The position numbers and the translations under genes are program-made. The notes under the pieces are model-generated. The model did no database searches. It saw only the letters and a program-made list of their open reading frames with translations, and was not told the DNA's origin. This document shows, one piece after another, positions 6,619 through 12,336 of a DNA stretch of 15,320 nucleotides. Source of the DNA: an uncultured Christensenella sp. (GTDB lineage: Bacteria; Bacillota; Clostridia; Christensenellales; Borkfalkiaceae); the NCBI GenBank assembly GCA_910578655.1, contig CAJTQE010000018.1:1-15320 (forward strand), written 5' to 3'. The stretch's first letter is position 1. The number at the start of each line of letters is the position of its first letter.

Positions 6619-8100
6619 ATGAAAAATTATATACTTTCTATAGACCAGGGGACAACCAGTTCGCGTGCGGTAATTTTCGACAAGGACGCGCACGTCCGTG
6701 CAATCGCTCAGCAGGAATTTAAACAGATATATCCTAAGGCAGGTTGGGTGGAACATTCGGCGCAGGATATAATGGGTTCTGTAATGGCAGTTGTGGCGGA
6801 AGCTGTCGTCCGTGCTGATATAACCGCAGAGGATATTGCTGCAATAGGTATTACAAATCAGCGTGAAACGACACTGGTCTGGGATAAAAAGACGGGCAAA
6901 CCCGTCTGCAACGCGATAGTCTGGCAGTGCCGCAGAACAGCAAAATACTGCGAAAAACTTAAAGCGGTACACGGTGAGTTTATTTACGCAAAAACCGGAC
7001 TGATACCCGATGCGTATTTTTCGGCGACTAAACTAAAATGGATACTCGACAACATTGACGGAGCGCGTGCGCGTGCGGAAAAGGGCGAGCTGCTGTTCGG
7101 TACGGTCGATACATTTATTATGTGGCACCTGACAAAGGGCGCGGTGTTCGCAACCGATTACACCAACGCCGCGCGCACGATGCTTTTCAACATACATAAC
7201 TTAAAATGGGACGAAGAGCTTCTAAACCTATTCAAAATTCCTGCCCGTATGCTGCCCAAAGTTCAGGCGTCGGGCAGTGAGTTCGGCTTTACCGACAAAA
7301 GTGTGTTCGGCAGTCCCGTAAAAATCTGCAGTGCGGTCGGCGACCAGCAAGCCGCGCTGTTCGGTCATCTTTGTACCAACGAGGGCGACCTTAAAAACAC
7401 TTACGGTACGGGTTGTTTCCTTTTAATGAATACGGGTGACAAGCCCGTTAAAAGCGAAAACGGGCTTGTCACCACGCTTGGCGCGTCGCTGTCCGACAGA
7501 CCGCCTTACGTTTTGGAAGGTTCGGTTTTCGTTGGCGGAGCGGTAGTTCAATGGCTGAGGGACGGACTTAAAATAATAGAAAACGCCGACGACAGTGAAA
7601 CGCTTGCCGAAAGCGTTGATGATAACGGCGGAATCTATATCGTACCTGCATTTACAGGGCTTGGCGCGCCTTTTTGGGACGGTGAAGCCCGCGGAACGAT
7701 AACCGGCATTACACGCGGAACTACTAAGGGGCATATCGTCCGCGCCGCTTTGGAGAGCATAGCCTATCAGGTTTCAGACCTGGCGGAGGCAATGAAGCGC
7801 GACGCAGGTATAGAGATTAACCGCCTTGCCGTTGACGGCGGAGCAAGCAAGAATAATTTTTTATTGCAGTTTCAAGCCGATATTTTGAATTGTCAGACGG
7901 TGCGGCCTCAGACGGTTGAAACAACCGCACTGGGCGCGGCGTTCCTTGCCGGACTGACGGCAGGAATTTGGAAAGACTTGGGAGAAATTCGTGCAACGGT
8001 GCGTACGGGTAAAATTTTTACGCCCGATATGTCCGAAGAACGCAGACGCACTCTTTTGCAGGGCTGGGCAAAATCGCTCAGGCAAACGCAAACGAGGTAA
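6619..8100 (+). CDS. glpK: Glycerol kinase
   Basis: Phosphorylates glycerol with ATP to sn-glycerol 3-phosphate in the cytoplasm (FGGY kinase family), 493 aa, the usual length. Motifs in order: DQGTTSSRAVIFD (9-21, ATP phosphate loop), ITNQRETTLVWD (78-89), VGDQQAALFG with catalytic Asp near 241 (240-249), LEGSVFVGGAVVQWLRDGL (299-317), GLGAPFWD (347-354) and VDGGASKNNFLLQFQADIL (405-423). The start is the first Met before the conserved N-terminus; further upstream lies a terminator and promoter. No Shine-Dalgarno is visible. The HPr-phosphorylated His of Enterococcus/Bacillus GlpK (a YHFxG context) seems replaced by Ser in KSVFG (227-231), so PTS control by phosphorylation may be absent (inference by eye). 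No glpF or glpO/D is next to it. Confidence 0.97.
   Translation: MKNYILSIDQGTTSSRAVIFDKDAHVRAIAQQEFKQIYPKAGWVEHSAQDIMGSVMAVVAEAVVRADITAEDIAAIGITNQRETTLVWDKKTGKPVCNAIVWQCRRTAKYCEKLKAVHGEFIYAKTGLIPDAYFSATKLKWILDNIDGARARAEKGELLFGTVDTFIMWHLTKGAVFATDYTNAARTMLFNIHNLKWDEELLNLFKIPARMLPKVQASGSEFGFTDKSVFGSPVKICSAVGDQQAALFGHLCTNEGDLKNTYGTGCFLLMNTGDKPVKSENGLVTTLGASLSDRPPYVLEGSVFVGGAVVQWLRDGLKIIENADDSETLAESVDDNGGIYIVPAFTGLGAPFWDGEARGTITGITRGTTKGHIVRAALESIAYQVSDLAEAMKRDAGIEINRLAVDGGASKNNFLLQFQADILNCQTVRPQTVETTALGAAFLAGLTAGIWKDLGEIRATVRTGKIFTPDMSEERRRTLLQGWAKSLRQTQTR
7435..7473 (+). repeat. Perfect 15-bp inverted repeat inside glpK
   Basis: GGTGACAAGCCCGTT (7435-7449) and its exact complement AACGGGCTTGTCACC (7459-7473) flank a 9-nt loop. 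It encodes part of the conserved TGDKPVKSENGLVTT segment (residues 272-286). No T-run follows, so it is not a standard terminator. Confidence 0.9.
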
Positions 8101-8110
8101 AACGCGCCGC
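8100..8110 (+). repeat. Left copy of an 11-bp direct repeat flanking the HNH segment
   Basis: AAACGCGCCGC at the glpK stop codon is identical to 8664-8674, where it is the left arm of a complete terminator hairpin. Here the rest of the hairpin is missing. The two copies bracket the HNH gene. Confidence 0.7.
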
Positions 8111-8155
8111 TTGATTAACCGATGGATAATGAGCGGAGTATTATAAGGAAATTAA

Positions 8156-8584
8156 ATGAAACTCGGTTTTGAAATGGTTCCCGACAGTTGTTGGTATTCT
8201 AATTTGAGAAGTATTCTTTTGCCTGCGCAGTGGAATGCAGTGCGCAGGGACGCATACGCCCGTGCAAAAGGCAAGTGTATGATTTGCGGCGCACCGACTG
8301 CGCATCCGGAGGCGCACGAAAGGTGGAGCTATGACGAGGCGAATTGTGTGCAGAAGCTTGAAACAGTGGTTGCCGTCTGTAAAAGCTGTCACGAGGTTAT
8401 TCATATCGGACGCACTTCGCTTATGGGGAACGAGGAACGGGCGTGCGTTCACTTTATGAAAGTGAACGGATGCGGCTATGCCGACTATCGCAAAGCACTC
8501 GGAGAGGCGAACGCGGAGCATCGCCGCCGCAACGCCGTTGCGGAATGGAAACTCGATTTAACCTGGCTGAAACGCTTCACCTGA
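8156..8584 (+). CDS. HNH-type zinc-binding putative endonuclease (142 aa)
   Basis: A small protein resembling stand-alone HNH nucleases. Cys41-x2-Cys44 and Cys75-x2-Cys78 form a likely structural zinc site. EAHERWSYD (52-60) supplies the first His of the HNH fold, and CHEVIHIGR (78-86) supplies the C-terminal His pair (79 and 83). The N-terminus (residues 1-30) contains a PxxxWxxVR-like segment seen in this family. ATG 8156 is supported by AAGGAA (8145-8150), 5 nt upstream. It follows glpK by 55 bp and would be read through from it, since the terminator lies only after this gene. Direct repeats flank the segment, which may have been inserted. No partner methylase or toxin-antitoxin gene adjoins it; the substrate is unknown and nuclease activity is inferred from motifs. 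Confidence 0.75.
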   Translation: MKLGFEMVPDSCWYSNLRSILLPAQWNAVRRDAYARAKGKCMICGAPTAHPEAHERWSYDEANCVQKLETVVAVCKSCHEVIHIGRTSLMGNEERACVHFMKVNGCGYADYRKALGEANAEHRRRNAVAEWKLDLTWLKRFT

Positions 8585-8663
8585 TATGTTCCATTACGAC
8601 GAATGGCTTGGGAATTTGGGCGATTCGTATCAGGACTGAAAGAGAAAAGCACTTATTTGCGAT

Positions 8664-8674
8664 AAACGCGCCGC
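8664..8674 (+). repeat. Right copy of the 11-bp direct repeat flanking the HNH segment
   Basis: AAACGCGCCGC, identical to 8100-8110. Here it forms the outer left arm of the hairpin at 8668-8694. Confidence 0.7.
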
Positions 8675-8694
8675 AGACGTAAAGTCTGCGGCGC
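8668..8694 (+). terminator. Terminator-like hairpin ending the glpK-HNH unit
   Basis: GCGCCGCAGAC (8668-8678) and GTCTGCGGCGC (8684-8694) form a perfect 11-bp stem with a GTAAA loop. The downstream tract (ATTCAGTTATTCTG) is only moderately T-rich, so termination strength is uncertain. Confidence 0.65.
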
Positions 8695-8741
8695 ATTCAG
8701 TTATTCTGTGATTATTTTCGTATACTTATATAAAAAATTTT

Positions 8742-8759
8742 CAATTAAATGTTTAATTG
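8742..8759. repeat. AT-rich palindrome upstream of the NrdR boxes
   Basis: CAATTAAA and TTTAATTG around a TG centre, perfect 8-bp arms. Its centre is 30 bp before that of NrdR box 1. It does not match the NrdR consensus; it may be another operator, an UP-like element, or chance in AT-rich DNA. Confidence 0.5.
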
Positions 8760-8772
8760 TTAATTTTTTAAA

Positions 8773-8788
8773 ACACAAAATATAGTGT
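8773..8788. promoter_or_regulatory. NrdR box 1
   Basis: ACACAAAATATAGTGT fits the 16-bp NrdR consensus (acaCwAtATaTwGtgt) at every conserved position. NrdR is the ATP/dATP-sensing repressor of ribonucleotide reductase genes. A paired site lies 33 bp downstream (start to start), the spacing typical of functional NrdR box pairs. Confidence 0.9.
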
Positions 8789-8805
8789 TTTCGTTAAAAA
8801 ATAAC

Positions 8806-8821
8806 ATACAAGATATTGTGT
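8806..8821. promoter_or_regulatory. NrdR box 2
   Basis: ATACAAGATATTGTGT also fits the NrdR consensus core (CaAgATaTtG flanked by the TGT half). About three helical turns from box 1, so both sites face the same side. It ends 9 bp before the -35 hexamer of the nrdD promoter. Confidence 0.88.
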
Positions 8822-8830
8822 TTGGCGCAC

Positions 8831-8859
8831 TTGACTTTAACAGGGAAGCGTATTATACT
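8831..8859 (+). promoter_or_regulatory. SigA-type promoter of nrdD-nrdG-dut
   Basis: TTGACT (8831-8836), 17-bp spacer, TATACT (8854-8859). The predicted start is near 8866, leaving a leader of about 28 nt that carries GGAGG (8881-8885). The NrdR boxes are just upstream at about -93 and -60. Confidence 0.8.
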
Positions 8860-8893
8860 TTACTTGACTATCGCGTTTTCGGAGGACAAGCAA

Positions 8894-11020
8894 ATGAAAG
8901 TTATTAAAAGAGATAATTCGGTCGTAGATTTCGACAGGGTAAAAATCGTAACTGCAATCAAAAAAGCCAATGAAGCTGTTGACTTCGAGGACAGGGCGGA
9001 CGACGCACAGATTAATGCGATAGTCGACGACATAGCATCGCGCCACCGCCGTCGTATTCTCGTTGAGGATATTCAGGATATGGTAGAGGAAAAGCTTATG
9101 GAAATGCAAAAGTTCCATCTTATGAAAGCTTATATTCTCTATCGATATGAGCGCGCGCTCGTTCGTAAAGCCAATACTACGGACGACAGTATACTTTCGC
9201 TTATCAAAAACAAGAACAAGGACGTAATGGAGGAAAACTCCAACAAGAACGCGCGCACGGCGTCCACCCAACGCGACCTTATCGCGGGCGAAGTTTCAAA
9301 GGACTTGACGCGCCGTATTCTTCTGCCCGAAAAAATTTCAAAGGCTCACGACGACGGGGTGCTGCACTTCCATGATGCGGACTACTTTTTGCAGCCCATT
9401 TTCAATTGCTGTCTTATTAATATTAAAGATATGCTTGACAACGGCACCGTAATGAACGGCAAGCTTATCGAAAGTCCCAAATCTTTTCAGACTGCCTGCA
9501 CGATTACCACGCAGATAATTGCGTCGGTTGCGTCGTCGCAGTACGGGGGGCAGTCAGTCAATGTGGCGCACCTCGGCAAATATCTGCGCCTTACGCGCGA
9601 TAAATACGCCGCGCAGTGTGACGAGCAGTTCGGGGATACCGTAGACGCGCAGACGAAAACCAAATTTGTAAATATGCGCTTACAGGAATCGCTTAAAGCA
9701 GGCGTGCAGACAATACAGTATCAGATTAACACTTTAATGACCACAAACGGTCAATCACCGTTCGTAACTCTCTTCCTCTATCTCGACGAAAACGACGAGT
9801 ACATAGAAGAAAACGCGATGATAATCGAAGAGATTTTAAAACAGCGCTATAATGGTATAAAAAACGAAAAGGGTGTTTACGTTACGCCCGCATTCCCCAA
9901 ACTTATTTACGTTTTAGACGAGAACAACTGTCTTAAAGGCGGCAAGTACGACTACCTTACCAAGCTTGCGGTAAAGTGTTCGTCAAAGAGGCTTTACCCC
10001 GATTATATTTCTGCGAAGAAAATGAGGGAGCATTACGAGGGCAACGTTTTCTCGCCTATGGGCTGCCGTTCGTTCCTATCGCCTTGGAAAGACGAAAACG
10101 GGAACTACAAGTTCGAGGGCAGGTTCAATCAGGGCGTAGTATCGGTCAACCTTCCGCAGATAGGCATACTTTCAAAGGGCGACGAAAATAAGTTCTGGGA
10201 AATTTTCGAGGACAGAATGAACCTCTGCTTTGAGGCGATAATGTGCCGTCACGAAGCGTTGAAGGGCATAACGAGCGACGTTTCTCCCGTGCATTGGCAG
10301 TACGGAGCGATTGCGCGTTTGCAGCCCGGCGAAAAGATAGATAAATTCCTTTACGGCGGATATTCGTCGATTTCGCTTGGATATATAGGTCTTTATGAAG
10401 TGACCAAACTTGTCAAGGGCGTTTCACATACCGACCCCGTCGGCGCGGAATTCGCGCTTAAAGTTATGCAGTCCCTTCGCGACCACTGCGACAAATGGAA
10501 GAAGGAAACGAATATCGGCTTCGCGCTTTACGGTACGCCTGCGGAATCGCTGTGCTATCGCTTTGCGAGAATCGATGCCGAAAAATTCGGTTCTATCCCC
10601 GACGTTACGGACAAGGGGTACTATACCAACAGTTACCACGTTGACGTGCGCGAAAATATAGACGCGTTTTCCAAATTCAAGTTTGAAAGCCAGTTCCAGA
10701 AAATATCTTCGGGCGGCGCTATTTCATACGTTGAAATACCCAATATGCGCCACAACCTTACCGCACTCGAAGACGTTGTAAAGTTTATTTACGACAATAT
10801 CCAGTACGCCGAATTTAACACTAAGTCCGACTACTGTCACATATGCGGTTTCGACGGAGAAATTATAATTAACGACGACAATGAATGGGAGTGCCCCGTT
10901 TGCCACAATAAAGACCAGCGCAAAATGAACGTTACGCGCCGCACCTGCGGATATTTGGGCGAAAACTTCTGGAATGTGGGTAAAACAAAAGAAATCAAAG
11001 CCCGTGTTTTGCACTTATAA
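8894..11020 (+). CDS. nrdD: Anaerobic (class III) ribonucleoside-triphosphate reductase
   Basis: Reduces all four NTPs to dNTPs using a glycyl radical and works only without oxygen. 708 aa; ATG 8894 is fixed by GGAGG 8 nt upstream. Residues 1-95 are an ATP-cone, the allosteric domain that senses ATP/dATP. The catalytic barrel follows, with FNCCLIN (170-176), MGCRSFL (389-395, Cys391 the likely thiyl-radical Cys) and a conserved SVNLPQIG segment (417-424). The C-terminus has a four-Cys zinc site (CHIC 648-651, CPVC 667-670) and the glycyl-radical loop RRTCGYLG, with Gly686 as the radical residue. It is activated by the NrdG protein encoded 41 bp downstream and is very probably repressed by NrdR through the two boxes upstream. 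Assignment is secure and implies an anaerobic host. Confidence 0.98.
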   Translation: MKVIKRDNSVVDFDRVKIVTAIKKANEAVDFEDRADDAQINAIVDDIASRHRRRILVEDIQDMVEEKLMEMQKFHLMKAYILYRYERALVRKANTTDDSILSLIKNKNKDVMEENSNKNARTASTQRDLIAGEVSKDLTRRILLPEKISKAHDDGVLHFHDADYFLQPIFNCCLINIKDMLDNGTVMNGKLIESPKSFQTACTITTQIIASVASSQYGGQSVNVAHLGKYLRLTRDKYAAQCDEQFGDTVDAQTKTKFVNMRLQESLKAGVQTIQYQINTLMTTNGQSPFVTLFLYLDENDEYIEENAMIIEEILKQRYNGIKNEKGVYVTPAFPKLIYVLDENNCLKGGKYDYLTKLAVKCSSKRLYPDYISAKKMREHYEGNVFSPMGCRSFLSPWKDENGNYKFEGRFNQGVVSVNLPQIGILSKGDENKFWEIFEDRMNLCFEAIMCRHEALKGITSDVSPVHWQYGAIARLQPGEKIDKFLYGGYSSISLGYIGLYEVTKLVKGVSHTDPVGAEFALKVMQSLRDHCDKWKKETNIGFALYGTPAESLCYRFARIDAEKFGSIPDVTDKGYYTNSYHVDVRENIDAFSKFKFESQFQKISSGGAISYVEIPNMRHNLTALEDVVKFIYDNIQYAEFNTKSDYCHICGFDGEIIINDDNEWECPVCHNKDQRKMNVTRRTCGYLGENFWNVGKTKEIKARVLHL

Positions 11021-11061
11021 GGCGATTGCCCTTATGCAGGCAAAAATATGTTAGGTGTACT

Positions 11062-11595
11062 ATGAATTACGCAACAATAAAATGGTACGACGTTTCCAAC
11101 GGCCCCGGCGTAAGGGTTTCGCTTTACGTCAGCGGTTGCAGAAATCACTGCAAAAACTGTTTCAATCCGGAAACGTGGGACTTCGGCTACGGTCAGCCTT
11201 TTACGGCAGAGGTCGAGGACAGCATTCTCGACGCTATGGCGCCGGAATATATAAAGGGCTTTACGCTTTTGGGGGGAGATCCGTTTGAACCCGAAAATGC
11301 CGAAGTGCTTGCCCCCTTTATGCGCAAAATGCGCAAACGTTATCCCGAAAAATCGCTGTGGTGCTTTACGGGCTACGACTACGAACGCGACCTTTTGACC
11401 GGCAGGCAGGGTGATCACGATACTGTTTTAAAAATTCTGCGGTGTCTTGACGTGCTTGTGGACGGACGGTTTGTGGAGGAGTTGAAGGATTTGAACCTCA
11501 GGTTCCGCGGTTCGTCTAACCAGAGAATTATTCTTGTAAAGGAATCGCTGAAAAGAGATAAATTAATTTTTTGGGACGGGGATAAAGAACAGTAA
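11062..11595 (+). CDS. nrdG: Radical-SAM activating enzyme for anaerobic ribonucleotide reductase
   Basis: Uses a [4Fe-4S] cluster and S-adenosylmethionine to form the glycyl radical on NrdD. 177 aa. The cluster motif is CRNHCKNC (Cys26, Cys30, Cys33). GGDP (71-74) is the SAM-amino-group motif, preceded by FTLL. WCFTGY (100-105) and VDGRFVEELKDLNLRFRGSSNQR (split over 133-155) are typical NrdG blocks. I start at ATG 11062, 4 nt after AGGTG (11053-11057); an in-frame TTG at 11026 would add 12 residues that do not resemble the family. It sits between nrdD and dut in one transcription unit. Confidence 0.96.
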   Translation: MNYATIKWYDVSNGPGVRVSLYVSGCRNHCKNCFNPETWDFGYGQPFTAEVEDSILDAMAPEYIKGFTLLGGDPFEPENAEVLAPFMRKMRKRYPEKSLWCFTGYDYERDLLTGRQGDHDTVLKILRCLDVLVDGRFVEELKDLNLRFRGSSNQRIILVKESLKRDKLIFWDGDKEQ

Positions 11596-11597
11596 TT

Positions 11598-12041
11598 ATG
11601 AGTGTTAAAGTAAATATAACAAAATTAAACGAAAAAGCCTTTATACCGACCTACGGCAGCGAATACGCCGCAGGCGCGGATTTGTATGCGTGCGTCGACG
11701 GCGAAATCGAGATACTGCCGCACGAAACGGTTGTTGTGCCCACCGGCATTGCCCTCGAATTGCCCGTCGGCTATGCCGGGCTGATATATGCCCGAAGCGG
11801 ACTTGCAACCAAAAAGGGACTTGCCCCGGCAAACAAGGTCGGCGTAGTCGACTGCGACTATCGCGGCGAGGTCAAGGTTGCGCTGCACAACCATTCGGGA
11901 CAGGCGCAGCGCGTGGACGCAGGCGAGCGTATTGCCCAGTTGGTAATAACTCCCTATATAACCGCGCAGTTCGTCGAGTGCGGCGAGCTGTCCGAAACCG
12001 TACGCGGATGCGGCGGCTTCGGCTCGACGGGAAGAAAATAG
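11598..12041 (+). CDS. dut: dUTP diphosphatase (trimeric dUTPase)
   Basis: Hydrolyses dUTP to dUMP and pyrophosphate, keeping uracil out of DNA and supplying dUMP for thymidylate synthesis. 147 aa, normal length. All five trimeric dUTPase motifs are present: AGADLYA (25-31), ARSGLATKKG (65-74), GVVDCDYRGEV (82-92, catalytic Asp85), ERIAQLVI (110-117) and the glycine-rich RGCGGFGSTG (136-145) that folds over the substrate. The start is 2 bp after the nrdG stop and has no clear ribosome site, so translation is probably coupled. Pairing with class III reductase makes sense, because that enzyme produces dUTP directly from UTP. A strong terminator follows. Confidence 0.97.
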   Translation: MSVKVNITKLNEKAFIPTYGSEYAAGADLYACVDGEIEILPHETVVVPTGIALELPVGYAGLIYARSGLATKKGLAPANKVGVVDCDYRGEVKVALHNHSGQAQRVDAGERIAQLVITPYITAQFVECGELSETVRGCGGFGSTGRK

Positions 12042-12046
12042 TACCC

Positions 12047-12092
12047 AACGCGCCCTTAAAGCGTAAAGCTTTAAGGGCGCGTTATTATTTTG
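12047..12092 (+). terminator. Strong rho-independent terminator after dut
   Basis: A perfect 16-bp stem, AACGCGCCCTTAAAGC (12047-12062) with its complement at 12068-12083, a GTAAA loop, and a following TTATTATTTT tract. The loop and the AACGCGCC start resemble the hairpin at 8668. Confidence 0.9.
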
Positions 12093-12158
12093 CGTCAAGA
12101 GCGGCTGTGTGCAAATTGTAAAAAACAAACATTTTATGGTCTTTTTTTGCAAACCCTA

Positions 12159-12187
12159 TTGACAAGCTCTTTAACCTCTGTTAGAAT
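12159..12187 (+). promoter_or_regulatory. SigA promoter of the Ig-like lipoprotein gene
   Basis: Perfect TTGACA (12159-12164), 17-bp spacer, TAGAAT (12182-12187). Predicted start near 12194, about 143 nt before the ATG. An imperfect palindrome (ATCA..GGAC-ACA-GTCC-TGAT, 12188-12208) covers the start point and could be an operator or a 5' stem. Confidence 0.82.
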
Positions 12188-12193
12188 ATCAAT

Positions 12194-12336
12194 GGACACA
12201 GTCCTGATACGTTGATTTAAAAAAAACAGTAAAAAAAGTAGCTCTGATGATAGTTTAATTGCGGTAGACTGTCGGTCGGACGGATACTTTCTCCGACACC
12301 CCCATTCAGCATAAATAAAAAAATAAGGAGAAAGGT
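12194..12336 (+). promoter_or_regulatory. Long structured 5' leader with alternative helices and ribosome-site sequestration
   Basis: The leader can form GGAC-ACA-GTCC at its 5' tip (12194-12204). CTTTCTCC (12287-12294) is an exact 8-bp complement of GGAGAAAG (12327-12334), which contains the ribosome site, so translation could be closed. The same CTCC bases can instead pair upstream: GTCGGA (12275-12280) with TCCGAC (12292-12297), or TGTCGG (12270-12275) with CCGACA (12293-12298), freeing the ribosome site. Such exclusive pairing is the layout of a translational switch. It does not match any riboswitch class I know. No folding was computed. Confidence 0.5.

Larger units (their letters stand above)
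8585..8893. other. Gene-free stretch between the HNH gene and nrdD
   Basis: About 309 bp. The first part (8585-8663) holds only a 17-codon reading frame at 8586-8639 without a ribosome site, which I do not call. Then come a GC-rich terminator hairpin (8668-8694), a strongly AT-rich segment (8695-8820) with three palindromes spaced about 30-33 bp apart, two of them NrdR boxes, and the nrdD promoter and ribosome site. Confidence 0.8.

Noticed and set aside
8586..8639. 17-codon frame (MFHYDEWLGNLGDSYQD) just after the HNH gene
   Set aside because: It reads like protein, but there is no ribosome site and it is too short to support; left uncalled.
11021..11061. Hairpin (TTGCC/GGCAA) between nrdD and nrdG
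   Set aside because: Five pairs with an 8-nt loop followed by A residues cannot terminate transcription; no other support for function.
12241..12262. CTGATGA in the lipoprotein leader, resembling a hammerhead ribozyme core
   Set aside because: The required GAAA box and flanking stems are absent, so it is a chance match.
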